NCBI GenBank assembly: GCA_003158875.1
Contig: PMLK01000098.1
Coordinates: forward strand, 199 to 37,962
DNA length: 37,764 nt
Source: Chloroflexota bacterium
Lineage (GTDB): Bacteria; Chloroflexota; Limnocylindria; Limnocylindrales; CSP1-4
Direction: 5' to 3'
The notes beneath the pieces were generated by a model. It made no database searches. It saw nothing but the letters and a program-made list of their open reading frames with translations, and was not told the DNA's origin. The translations under genes were made by a program, and so were the position numbers. Positions 17,573 through 25,483 of this stretch are shown piece after piece. How positions within the stretch are numbered: position 1 is the stretch's first letter; each line of letters begins with the position of its first letter.

Positions 17573-17645
17573 TCGGACCGGCATTCGAGGCCATCGGCCG
17601 GCCCAGAGTGAGGCTCGGAAAGCCCCGTCGAAATAGTGGTCCGGC

Positions 17646-17651
17646 TATACT
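17646..17651 (+). promoter_or_regulatory. Possible -10 box upstream of the DegT-glycosyltransferase pair
   Basis: TATACT in the 209-base gap after the solenoid gene, about 130 bases before GTG 17782. No clear -35 element is visible. The long leader would contain the short ORF at 17718. Confidence 0.35.
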
Positions 17652-17717
17652 TCGAGGCCGGCGAGCGGCGTCCGAGGATCCCTCAGTCAAACCTCGAGCC
17701 AATTACAGGAGTTCCTC

Positions 17718-17750
17718 GTGATCGACTCGCCGCGGCAATCAATCCTTTGA
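17718..17750 (+). CDS. Possible 10-codon leader ORF
   Basis: GTG 17718 follows ACAGGAG by 6 bases and reads VIDSPRQSIL before TGA 17748. It ends 31 bases before the DegT start. The strong ribosome binding site with nothing else to serve suggests a translated leader peptide or a dead start site. The peptide has no run of one amino acid that would indicate attenuation. Confidence 0.25.
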   Translation: MIDSPRQSIL

Positions 17751-17781
17751 TGCGACGCTCGTCTGTCGCCGGAGGTGAGGG

Positions 17782-18888
17782 GTGATTCCGCTATCTCGCC
17801 CGGACCTGGGCCCGGAGGAGGCCGAGGCCGTGGCCGCGGTCATGCGCACTGGCATGCTGGCTCAGAATCACAAGGTGGCTGAGTTCGAGGCTCGCTGGGC
17901 TGAGTACTGCGGGGTCGAGCATGCCGTAGCCGTTTCGAGCGGCACGATCGCGTTGATGTCGGTTTTCGCCGGCCTCGGCCTGGGGCCCGGCGACGAAGTG
18001 ATTACCGTCGCCCACACGTTCAACGCCACGGTCAGCTCGATCCTGTTCACCGGCGCCACGCCCGTATTCATCGATATCGAACCGGACACGTTCCTCATGA
18101 GCGCAGCCCGGATCCAAACCGCCATTACTTCACGGACGCGGGCCATCTGCCCGGTCAGTCTCTTCGGGCTGGTCGCCGACATGGACGCCATCCAGGCCCT
18201 GGCCGATCGCCACGGCCTCACGGTCGTCGAGGACGCGGGTCAGGCGCACGGAGCCGGCTATCGCGGCCGGCGGGCGGGAAGCTTTGGCTATGGCGCGTTC
18301 AGCTTCTACGGCACGGCCAACATGACCGCCGGCGAAGGTGGAATGGTCACGACCAACGACACGCGCCTTGCGGACTGGATTCGTCTGTTTCGCAACCACG
18401 GCATCCACGAGCGCCATCAGCACGAGATTCTCGGCTACAACTTCCGCATGACGGAGATCGCCGCGGCCATCGGCCTGGTTCAACTTGGCAAGCTCGAATC
18501 GAACACGGCCCGCCGCCAGGCGATAGCCGGACGGTATGAGGAAGCCCTGGCCGACCTGCCGATCCAGCTGCCGAGCTGGCCGGACGGGCGAACCCACGTA
18601 TTCAACCAGTACACGGTCGCGGTCGGCGCCCATCGCGACTCCATCGTCGCGGACATGGACGCGGCCGGCATAACGTGCGGCGTCTACTACCCAATTCCAC
18701 TCCATCGTCAGCCGTACGTGATGGAGTTGGGCCTCGAGGCGGAGTTGCCACGCACCGACGCCGCCGCCGCGACGAGCATGTCACTGCCTATCTATCCGAA
18801 CCTGACCGAGGCGGAGCAGGACACAGTCGTGGCGGCGCTGCGGGCGTCCGTTCTGCGCCACGCCACCGCCGCGGGAGACGGATCGTGA
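17782..18888 (+). CDS. DegT/DnrJ/EryC1/StrS-family PLP fold protein lacking the catalytic Lys
   Basis: The DegT family normally transfers an amino group to a keto-sugar nucleotide using PLP bound to a Lys. The 368-residue product has normal length and most family motifs: SSGTIALMSVFAGL, GDEVITVAHTFNAT, VEDAGQAHGAGY (D151 would hold the PLP ring nitrogen) and GYNFRMTEIAAAIG. But the segment that normally reads FSFYxTKNxTTGEGG here reads FSFYGTANMTAGEGG, with Ala179 (GCC, 18316-18318) at the Lys position. So it cannot form the usual internal aldimine. ColD-type sugar 3-dehydratases replace this Lys with His, so a PMP-dependent or non-catalytic role is possible. Start GTG 17782 has GGAGGTGAGG just upstream. 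It overlaps the next gene by 4 bases. Confidence 0.88.
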   Translation: MIPLSRPDLGPEEAEAVAAVMRTGMLAQNHKVAEFEARWAEYCGVEHAVAVSSGTIALMSVFAGLGLGPGDEVITVAHTFNATVSSILFTGATPVFIDIEPDTFLMSAARIQTAITSRTRAICPVSLFGLVADMDAIQALADRHGLTVVEDAGQAHGAGYRGRRAGSFGYGAFSFYGTANMTAGEGGMVTTNDTRLADWIRLFRNHGIHERHQHEILGYNFRMTEIAAAIGLVQLGKLESNTARRQAIAGRYEEALADLPIQLPSWPDGRTHVFNQYTVAVGAHRDSIVADMDAAGITCGVYYPIPLHRQPYVMELGLEAELPRTDAAAATSMSLPIYPNLTEAEQDTVVAALRASVLRHATAAGDGS

Positions 18889-20096
18889 ACAAGCGCCCGG
18901 TCTGCATGGTCGTCCATGCCTACTACGAAGAAGACCCGCGAGTCCGGCGTCAGGCAGAGGCGCTCGTCGGTGCGGGCTGGGAGGTCGACGTCTTCGGCCT
19001 GCGTTGCGAGGGCGAGGCGCCGACCGGAACGGTCGCCGGCGTCAACGTTCATCGCCTGCCGGTCGGCCGCCACCAGGGCGCCGGCCCGCTCATGTACGTG
19101 GCGGAGTACGGGGCCTTTCTGGTTCGAGCGATGTTCGCCACGACGCGAGCCCACGCCCGACGCCACTACGGCCTGATCCAGGTCCACTCCATGCCGGACT
19201 ACCTGGTCTTCGCGGCAACGCCGCTGAAGATGGCCGGCGTGCCGGTTCTGCTGGATCTGCACGAAGTCATGGTCGAGTTCTTCAAGACACGCTTCCCGGG
19301 CGCCGCCAACGGGCTGACCAACTCCCTGCTCCGCCTCCAGGAAAAGATGTCGATCGCCTTCGCCGACCACGTCTTGACCGTCTGCGATCCGTTCGCCGAT
19401 CGATTGCTGCGCAACGGCCTCAAGCCGGAGCGCCTGACCGTGGTCATGAACAGTCCGGACCTGCGCTTGTTCGATCCGAGCGTTCATCCGCGGCGCGAGT
19501 TCATGGCCGACGGCACTCTCCGGATCGTCTACACCGGCGCCCTGACGCCCACATACGAACTCGACGTGCTGCTCCGTGCCATCGCCGAGGTCCGCACGGA
19601 TCGGCCCAAGCTGCCGATGACGGTCGCGTTCTACGGGCGCGGCGATTCCAGGGATTCGCTAGAGGCACTCGCGACATCTCTCGGCATCGCCGATCTATTG
19701 ACCATGCCGGGCCGCATTCCGATCGAGCAGGTCTCGGCCGCAGTCGCGGTCGCGGACGTCGGGATCGCCCCCACTCGCCTGGACCCGTTCACCGAATTGA
19801 CCCTCTCGGGCAAGGTGATGGAGTACGCGGCCATGGGCAAGCCGGTCGTGGCCTCGAGACTGCCCTCAGTGGCCGGATACTTCGCCCCCGACACGCTCGC
19901 CTTCTACGATCCCGGCGATGCTCGCTCGATGGCAGACGCCATCCTGCGCCTCGTGGACGAGCCCACGGAGACAGCGGCTCGGGTCGCCTCGACCGCCGAG
20001 CGCATCGAAGAGTTGAGCTGGGCCCGCCAGTTCGCGGCCTACCGCGGAGTCGTGGAACAGCTCCAAGCCCGGAGGTCCGCGGGCCGCGATCGGTAG
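18885..20096 (+). CDS. Glycosyltransferase, GT4 type
   Basis: A GT-B fold glycosyltransferase of 403 residues, likely adding a sugar to a lipid-linked or surface glycan at the cytosolic side of the membrane. The N-terminal lobe starts VCMVVHAYYEEDPRVRRQAEAL with an ALVGAGWEVDVFGL strand. The C-terminal lobe has LRIVYTGALTPTYELDVLLRA, then LTMPGRIPIEQV and a GT4 E-x7-E type motif in ELTLSGKVMEYAAMGKPVVAS (about residues 302-322). The sugar donor cannot be read from sequence. GTG 18885 overlaps the DegT stop (GTGA), so the pair is coupled. The longer open frame upstream reads through the DegT gene and is not used. Confidence 0.9.
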   Translation: MNKRPVCMVVHAYYEEDPRVRRQAEALVGAGWEVDVFGLRCEGEAPTGTVAGVNVHRLPVGRHQGAGPLMYVAEYGAFLVRAMFATTRAHARRHYGLIQVHSMPDYLVFAATPLKMAGVPVLLDLHEVMVEFFKTRFPGAANGLTNSLLRLQEKMSIAFADHVLTVCDPFADRLLRNGLKPERLTVVMNSPDLRLFDPSVHPRREFMADGTLRIVYTGALTPTYELDVLLRAIAEVRTDRPKLPMTVAFYGRGDSRDSLEALATSLGIADLLTMPGRIPIEQVSAAVAVADVGIAPTRLDPFTELTLSGKVMEYAAMGKPVVASRLPSVAGYFAPDTLAFYDPGDARSMADAILRLVDEPTETAARVASTAERIEELSWARQFAAYRGVVEQLQARRSAGRDR

Positions 20097-20307
20097 GCTT
20101 CGAGGTTGCGGTTCGTCCATCCCTGAAGCGAATGTTCAGGCGGCGCTGAATCGACCTCTCAAGATTTCGCCGGAACGTGGCGTTTGGGTCGCGATTGGAG
20201 AAGCCCCAACGTGCGTGCGGCGCCGATCATCGGGCGGAATGCGGTAGCATACGGCTCCGTTAGCCGGCGTGTGCCGCCGAGACCACGTTCGCAACCAGGA
20301 CGTTCAG
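20097..20307 (+). other. Intergenic gap before the foldase gene
   Basis: About 210 bases without a gene. TAGCAT near 20246 is a possible -10 for the foldase gene. An AGGA lies about 8 bases before ATG 20308. No terminator hairpin is evident for the glycosyltransferase operon. Confidence 0.4.
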
Positions 20308-22131
20308 ATGACCTTCCGCGCTCAGACCACCCAGAGGCCTACCCGCCGCCGAACTCGCCGCAGCGATACGCGCCGAGCAGTCTGGCTCACGATCTCCTTC
20401 TCATTGGCGATTGCCTGCGCGCTGTCGCTGATGGGCGGCGTGTTCGCGGCCAGCTACTACCAGGACCACGGCGCTCCGATAGCGTCGGTCAACGGCGAGG
20501 CGATCAGTAAGGACGCGCTCAGCACGAGGGTCAAGGTCGACAGGGCGCGCTACGACCGACGTCTGACGGAAGACCAGACTATGCGCAACCAGGGCAAGAT
20601 CTCGACCGACGACTACGCAACGCTAGAGAGTGCGATCACCAACAGCGAGACCTCCCTCAGCACGGACGGGCTGACGGAGATCATCAACGAGGCGGAACTC
20701 CGGCAGTACGCCTCGAAGAACAACATCACCGTCACCGACCAGCAAGTCGACGACCAGATCAAGCTGGATAGCACCGTCCCGGAACTGCGCTACGTCAAGA
20801 TCATCAGCGTGCCAGTCGAGGCCACCGCGCCCGCGTCCGCCCCGACGCAGGCCGACTCTGACAAAGCGCTGGCCCAGGCCCAGGCGTATCTGGCCGAGGT
20901 CAAAGCAGGCAAGTCCTGGGATGACGTCGCGACCGAAGCCGAGGCCGGCCAGCAGATGAGCACGAACAGCGGCGGTGGAGACATCGGGCTCAAGCCCAAG
21001 GCGGACCTGACGATCGATCCCGATCTGGCCGACGCCATCTTCAACCTGGCCAAGACCGGCGACACCACCGCGATCATGCAGGGCGTCAACGGCGCCTATC
21101 GATTTGCGACCGTCACCACGATCGTTCCCTCCTGGGTGGACAGCGGCTGGGAAACGTCCATGAACTCAGCCGCCGGCTCCGACGCGTATCGGGACTATGC
21201 CCGCAACGAGGCGATCAACAAGGCCATTCAGAAGGTCATCGAAGCCAAGTACATCTCGGGTGAGACGGTTCAACGCGACGTTCGCGAGATTCAGGTCCGT
21301 TCCGGGTTCGGCCAGCTCGGCGACGGGGACGAAGTGAAGGTCAGCCTGATGGTCTTCTCCCCAAGCCACAACATGTCCACGGCCAACACGGATACGGATA
21401 CCACGGACGCCAACTGGACGGACGCCCTCGCTCGGGCGAAGGCAGCCGTAGCCAAGCTGCACGAGGACCCGACCAAGTTCTCGACGATGGCCAAAGACAG
21501 CAGTACGAACGACGACACCAACTTTGCCAGCATGGCCGGCAACATTCCCTGGATCCCGTCTGACTGGTTCAACGCCACGACCGAAGCCGACCCGACCACG
21601 GGTCAGACGAACACCGGCCTGGGCATGACCAACGTTGCCAACGCGGTGTTCCAGAGTGACCTGCCGGCCGGGACAATTCTGGATCCGGTTCTCGAGCCCA
21701 ACTACGGCTATGTGGTGGTCCTGTTCCAGGGCCGCCGCCCGGCGCCCGCCCAGCGCATCGCCAATGCCGCCTTCGATATCAACTCCGGCGTCGATTTCGA
21801 GACCGAAGCCAAGTCCGTCTCCGAAGCCGCGGACGCCATCAACGGCGGCGACCTCGGCTGGGTTTCGCCCTACATGCTGACCAGCGAGCAGCAGGCGGCC
21901 ATCTACGCCACTCCCGTCGGCCGTGCCACCAACATCATCGATGACGGAAGCGGCGGCTACTACATGTACAAGGTGGTCAGCGAGCAGACCCGAGCGCCCG
22001 ATGCCGCCCAGCAAGCCAAGCTGAAGAAGGTCGTGTACTCGAGCTGGCTCAACGAGCTAAACGCCGATTCGCTCGTCTGGCAGGATAGCGCGGCAGTCTC
22101 GGCACTGGCCTCGGCATCGCCCGCCCAGTAG
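20308..22131 (+). CDS. SurA/PrsA-like membrane-anchored foldase with parvulin repeats
   Basis: A 607-residue extracytoplasmic foldase. One membrane segment (residues ~25-48) follows a basic Arg-rich head. ASVNGEAISKDALSTRVK is the usual start of the SurA N-terminal domain. At least two, possibly three, parvulin-type (PpiC) units follow. The first is near 175-275 (KAGKSWDDVATEAEAG, then SGGGDIGLKPK). The second is near 335-480 (KFSTMAKDSSTND, then PNYGYVVVLFQGRRP). A third weaker one lies near 495-580 (INGGDLGWVSPYM). Parvulins speed proline cis-trans isomerisation and hold exported proteins. I use ATG 20308, not the in-frame GTG 20269, because the shorter version starts just before the basic head and has an AGGA upstream. 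Confidence 0.87.
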   Translation: MTFRAQTTQRPTRRRTRRSDTRRAVWLTISFSLAIACALSLMGGVFAASYYQDHGAPIASVNGEAISKDALSTRVKVDRARYDRRLTEDQTMRNQGKISTDDYATLESAITNSETSLSTDGLTEIINEAELRQYASKNNITVTDQQVDDQIKLDSTVPELRYVKIISVPVEATAPASAPTQADSDKALAQAQAYLAEVKAGKSWDDVATEAEAGQQMSTNSGGGDIGLKPKADLTIDPDLADAIFNLAKTGDTTAIMQGVNGAYRFATVTTIVPSWVDSGWETSMNSAAGSDAYRDYARNEAINKAIQKVIEAKYISGETVQRDVREIQVRSGFGQLGDGDEVKVSLMVFSPSHNMSTANTDTDTTDANWTDALARAKAAVAKLHEDPTKFSTMAKDSSTNDDTNFASMAGNIPWIPSDWFNATTEADPTTGQTNTGLGMTNVANAVFQSDLPAGTILDPVLEPNYGYVVVLFQGRRPAPAQRIANAAFDINSGVDFETEAKSVSEAADAINGGDLGWVSPYMLTSEQQAAIYATPVGRATNIIDDGSGGYYMYKVVSEQTRAPDAAQQAKLKKVVYSSWLNELNADSLVWQDSAAVSALASASPAQ

Positions 22132-22140
22132 CACAGGACT

Positions 22141-23421
22141 GTGCTCGACGCATTCTTAGCCGAGGCTCGGATCCGCTGGGGCTGGAACCCGGCGGCCGGG
22201 ATCCAGATCGCCGCGCCCGAGGGTCTGGCGGCCACACCCGTCGAGCCGTCGCGGCCGTTGATCCTCGTGCCACTGGCCTTGTGGCACGCTCGTAGCGACG
22301 CCGCGCTCACACTCGAGCCGCTGCCCGGCCGCCACTCGATGACCGAGGGCGGTGCGGCGGCCGTACTGAGGCGCCTCTACCCTGCCGATCACGTCGTCGG
22401 GCGGATCGGCGCCGCCGAGACGACCACCATCGGCGGCCTGGACGACGCCACTCTGGCCGGCCCGCTGTACGTGGCGCCGCTGTCGCCGGAACTAGCCTGG
22501 GCCGGGCCGTGGTCGCTGCCCTGGATTTCGGATCGGCTGCGCCGTCCCGACGGCTGCCCCTGGGACCGGGAACAGACCCACGCTTCGCTCAAGAAGAATC
22601 TGCTGGAAGAAGCGTACGAGGCTTACGACGCCCTGGACGGCGGCGCCACGCTGGATCTGGCCGGCGAGCTGGGCGACCTGTACCTCCAGATCGTTCTCCA
22701 CGCCCAGCTCGCCGCCGAGGCCGGGGTCTTTGACATGACCACGGTCCAGGAGATGATCAGCGCCAAGATCGTGCGACGGCACCCCCACGTCTTCGGCGAA
22801 GCCAGGGTCGAGACCGCGTCGGACGTCAATCGGCAGTGGGAGCAGATCAAACGAGGCGAGCGCGAGGCGGCGGCTCAGGCCGCATCCGCAGCCGCGGGCA
22901 CGAGCAGAACGGGGCTCGCGGCCGCACCCGAAGTTCGGAGCGCCCTTGACGGGATTTCGCGCTCCATGCCCGCCCTTGCCGCGACCCAGGAAATGCAGGA
23001 GCGGGCGGCGCACCTCGGCTACGACTGGCCCGAGATCGTCGGCGTTTTGGACAAGGTCCATGAGGAGCTGGCCGAACTCGCCGCCGCCGTCACCGACGAA
23101 GAGAAGCGCGAGGAAGTCGGCGACCTGCTGCTCGTCGTGACCAACCTGGCCCGCCATCACGGCGTCGAAGCTGAGGGGGCTCTGCGGGCCGCCGCCGACA
23201 AGTTCCGCAACCGCTTTAGACGTGTCGAGCGGATGGCTCGCGAGCGCGGCGTTCAACTGCGCGACCTGAGCTTCGCCGAACTCGACGATCTGTGGGATGC
23301 TGCCAAGGCCGAGATACGAGCCGAGGCCGCCAAAGCCACGGATTCGGCCGACCGTGAGTCGGCAACCGGTCCGACGCCGGCAGCCCAGGGCTCAGAGGCC
23401 AACACAGACACCCCGGCTTAG
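22141..23421 (+). CDS. mazG: MazG nucleoside triphosphate pyrophosphohydrolase with partial methylase-like head
   Basis: MazG hydrolyses NTPs and modified dNTPs to monophosphates. The 426-residue product has two MazG modules: the first near 130-240 (GCPWDREQTHASLKKN, EEAYEA and ELGDLYLQIV) and the second near 280-390 (LGYDWPEIVGVLDKVHEEL, EVGDLLLVV and KFRNRFRRVE). The ~120 residues before them (GIQIAAPEGLA, LRRLYPADHVVGRIGAAET, LYVAPL) look like only the C-terminal half of the tetrapyrrole methylase domain found in YabN-type fusions; the SAM-binding half is missing. Start GTG 22141 is 9 bases after the foldase stop. rph follows after 9 bases. The acidic, Ala-rich tail is probably disordered. 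Confidence 0.9.
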   Translation: MLDAFLAEARIRWGWNPAAGIQIAAPEGLAATPVEPSRPLILVPLALWHARSDAALTLEPLPGRHSMTEGGAAAVLRRLYPADHVVGRIGAAETTTIGGLDDATLAGPLYVAPLSPELAWAGPWSLPWISDRLRRPDGCPWDREQTHASLKKNLLEEAYEAYDALDGGATLDLAGELGDLYLQIVLHAQLAAEAGVFDMTTVQEMISAKIVRRHPHVFGEARVETASDVNRQWEQIKRGEREAAAQAASAAAGTSRTGLAAAPEVRSALDGISRSMPALAATQEMQERAAHLGYDWPEIVGVLDKVHEELAELAAAVTDEEKREEVGDLLLVVTNLARHHGVEAEGALRAAADKFRNRFRRVERMARERGVQLRDLSFAELDDLWDAAKAEIRAEAAKATDSADRESATGPTPAAQGSEANTDTPA

Positions 23422-23430
23422 GAGAACGTC

Positions 23431-24165
23431 ATGACCATCGAATCTCAATCGATCACGCGGTCAGACGGCCGTCTTCCGGGCGATCTGCGGCCCGTGACTC
23501 TGACTCTCGGCGTTCAGAAGTGGGCCGAGGGATCGTGCCTGATCAAAGTCGGCGGCACCGAGGTGCTGTGCGCGGCCACCATCGAGGACAAGATTCCGCC
23601 TCATCTCCGCGGCAAGGGCACCGGCTGGGTGACGGCCGAGTACAGCATGCTGCCGCGGGCGACCAGCGAGCGCAACGTCCGTGAAGCGGCCAAAGGCAAG
23701 CTCGGCGGACGAACGCACGAGATCCAGCGCCTGGTCGGCCGATCGCTGCGCGGCATCGTCGACATGGGCAAGCTGGGGGAACGGACCATCACGGTGGACT
23801 GCGACGTTCTCAACGCCGACGGCGGGACCCGGACCGCGTCCATCACGGGCGGCTGGGTGGCGATGGCCGCGGCGTTGCGCACGTACGGGATGGAACGCTG
23901 CCTGATCGGGCGCGTGGCTGCCGTCAGCGTGGGCATCGTGAACGGGACGAAGTACCTCGATCTGGACTATTCCGAGGACTCCAAGGCGGAAGTGGACTTC
24001 AACGTCGTCGCCACCGACGCGGGCCGCTACGTGGAATTGCAGGGCACGGCCGAGGGCAAGCCGTTCGAACGCACCGACATCGACCGCATGCTGGAGCTGG
24101 CCGGTATCGGGCTCGAGAAGCTATTCACGGCCCAGGCCGAGGCGCTCGCCTCGGTCAAGCGCTAG
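23431..24165 (+). CDS. rph: Ribonuclease PH
   Basis: RNase PH is a phosphate-dependent 3'-5' exoribonuclease that trims tRNA 3' ends. The 244-residue product has normal length. It begins with [15 protein letters not shown] and contains [32 protein letters not shown], the phosphate-site [20 protein letters not shown] and [18 protein letters not shown], all typical of the family. The ATG at 23431 has AGGAG 6 bases upstream. It sits between mazG and rdgB with 9-base gaps on both sides. The rph-rdgB pairing is common in bacteria and supports one transcript for the three genes. Confidence 0.97.
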   Translation: MTIESQSITRSDGRLPGDLRPVTLTLGVQKWAEGSCLIKVGGTEVLCAATIEDKIPPHLRGKGTGWVTAEYSMLPRATSERNVREAAKGKLGGRTHEIQRLVGRSLRGIVDMGKLGERTITVDCDVLNADGGTRTASITGGWVAMAAALRTYGMERCLIGRVAAVSVGIVNGTKYLDLDYSEDSKAEVDFNVVATDAGRYVELQGTAEGKPFERTDIDRMLELAGIGLEKLFTAQAEALASVKR

Positions 24166-24174
24166 GCCGCGGCG

Positions 24175-24813
24175 ATGGGCGGCCCGGACCGCGCCCGCTT
24201 GCTGGTCGCCACCCGCTCCTCCCACAAGCTGCGCGAGCTGCGAGAGCTGCTCGGCGTCCGTACCGAGTTGATCGACCTGGACGATATCGTCATTCCCGAC
24301 GAAGCGATCGAAGACGGCGAGACGTTCGACGCCAACGCCGCCAAGAAGGCCAGATTCTTCTGCGAACTATCCGGGCTGCCAACTCTGGCCGACGATTCGG
24401 GCATCGAAGTCGACGCGCTCGGTGGCGGCCCAGGGGTCCGGACACGGCGCTACGCGGGCGAGAACGCGACCGACGAAGAGAACAACGTCAAGCTGCTGGG
24501 CGCCCTGAACGGCCTGGCCCCGGAACGTCGCGGGGCTCGGTATCGATGCGCGCTGGCGCTGGCCCTGCCGGAGAACCGCGGCCCACACGGCGGATTGCCG
24601 ATGCGCTTCGCCCACGGCACGCTGGAAGGCCGCATAGCGGTCGCGCCGCGTGGCAACGGTGGTTTCGGCTACGACCCGATCTTCGAGCCCTCCGTGGAGC
24701 CGCCCGGCGGTCGGACGCTGGGTGAGTGGACGCCCGAAGCGAAGAACCGCATCTCTCACCGAGGCCTGGCCGCCCGTCGAATGAGCCGCATCCTCACCGA
24801 CCTGGGCTTCTAG
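24175..24813 (+). CDS. rdgB: XTP/dITP diphosphatase (RdgB/HAM1)
   Basis: RdgB removes deaminated purine nucleotides (dITP, XTP) from the pool by hydrolysing them to monophosphate and pyrophosphate. The 212-residue product shows the family start VATRSSHKLRELREL, then GETFDANAAKKARFF, the catalytic LADDSGIEVDALGG, GVRTRRYAGENATDEENN and the nucleotide-binding GNGGFGYDPIFEP, with SHRGLAARRM near the end. The length is normal. ATG 24175 begins 9 bases after rph. A run of Arg/Pro-rich open frame follows but the stop at 24811-24813 is clear. MazG in the same run has an overlapping sanitising role. Confidence 0.96.
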   Translation: MGGPDRARLLVATRSSHKLRELRELLGVRTELIDLDDIVIPDEAIEDGETFDANAAKKARFFCELSGLPTLADDSGIEVDALGGGPGVRTRRYAGENATDEENNVKLLGALNGLAPERRGARYRCALALALPENRGPHGGLPMRFAHGTLEGRIAVAPRGNGGFGYDPIFEPSVEPPGGRTLGEWTPEAKNRISHRGLAARRMSRILTDLGF

Positions 24814-24881
24814 CCGGCTCGACCCTGGCGTGGTCCGCCCCGCCATGCCTGCGACCCCGCGCCGCCCCGCGTGCCCGACCC

Positions 24882-24916
24882 TTGCGCATCTCTATACCGA
24901 TCGGTATACTACCCGC
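24882..24916 (+). promoter_or_regulatory. Promoter of the TetR-amylase operon
   Basis: TTGCGC at 24882-24887, a 17-base spacer, and TATACT at 24905-24910, followed by 6 bases and ATG 24917. This is the best sigma70-type promoter in the window. The predicted transcript start falls at or next to the A of the ATG, so the mRNA should be leaderless. Confidence 0.7.
24893..24908. promoter_or_regulatory. TetR operator, perfect 16-bp palindrome
   Basis: TATACCGATCGGTATA is a perfect inverted repeat that fills most of the promoter spacer and covers four bases of the -10 box. Binding here would block RNA polymerase. The position right before a TetR gene indicates autoregulation and control of the amylase gene behind it. 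Confidence 0.75.
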
Positions 24917-25483
24917 ATGGACAACCGAGCGACGATCCTGACAAGCGCCCTTGAACTGTGGGGCCAGCGCGGCTACGACGCGGTGGGCGTCCAGGAGGTC
25001 GTGGAGTCGGCCGGTGTTACCAAGCCGACTCTGTACCACTACTTCGGCAGTAAGCGCGGCCTGCTCGACGCGCTCATCGCCGAACGCTCCTGCGGCCTGC
25101 GCGAGGCGCTGACGTCCGCGGCCGACTATCACGGCGACCTAACCGGCACTCTGGAGAAGATCGTGCGCGTCTACATCGACTTTGCCCGGCGCGAGGCCGA
25201 GTTCTACAGGATGCAGCTCGGGTTCTGGTTTGCGCCGCCGCAGAGTGACGAATACGCGGCCGTAAAGGCCAGCAACATCGGCCAGCACGCGACCCTGGAG
25301 GCACTGTTCGAAGCCGCGGTCGCCGACCACGGCAACATGCTCGGCCGCCACAAGGCTTACGCCGCGACGTTCCTGGGGATGATCAACACTTACATTGGGC
25401 TGTGGCTCAACGGCTACGCAGAGCTGGACGACAGGCTGGTCTACGGTGCGGTCCATCAGTTCCAGCACGGTATCTACTCGTGA
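24917..25483 (+). CDS. TetR-family transcriptional regulator
   Basis: A 188-residue repressor. The N-terminal helix-turn-helix domain is canonical: ILTSALELWGQRGYDAVGVQ, then VVESAGVTKPTLYHYFGSKR near residues 32-52, then GLLDALI. The C-terminal ligand domain is helical and contains EKIVRVYIDFARREAEFYRMQL and FLGMINTYIGLWLNG; its ligand cannot be predicted. I chose ATG 24917 rather than the longer open frame from 24830, because the HTH then starts at the usual distance and a TATACT box lies 6 bases upstream. A perfect palindrome overlaps that promoter. The gene overlaps the amylase start by 4 bases, so the amylase is probably its main target. Confidence 0.94.
   Translation: MDNRATILTSALELWGQRGYDAVGVQEVVESAGVTKPTLYHYFGSKRGLLDALIAERSCGLREALTSAADYHGDLTGTLEKIVRVYIDFARREAEFYRMQLGFWFAPPQSDEYAAVKASNIGQHATLEALFEAAVADHGNMLGRHKAYAATFLGMINTYIGLWLNGYAELDDRLVYGAVHQFQHGIYS

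Noticed and set aside
18316-18318. Sequencing error as the cause of the missing DegT Lys
   Set aside because: GCC differs from AAA or AAG by at least two to three bases, and the reading frame and flanking motif are intact.
20269-20307. GTG 20269 as foldase start
   Set aside because: The extra 13 residues have no function; ATG 20308 gives the normal short basic head before the membrane segment.
24830-24916. Longer TetR start at GTG 24830
   Set aside because: The extension would read through the promoter and palindromic operator; its residues are Pro/Arg-rich and unlike TetR heads.
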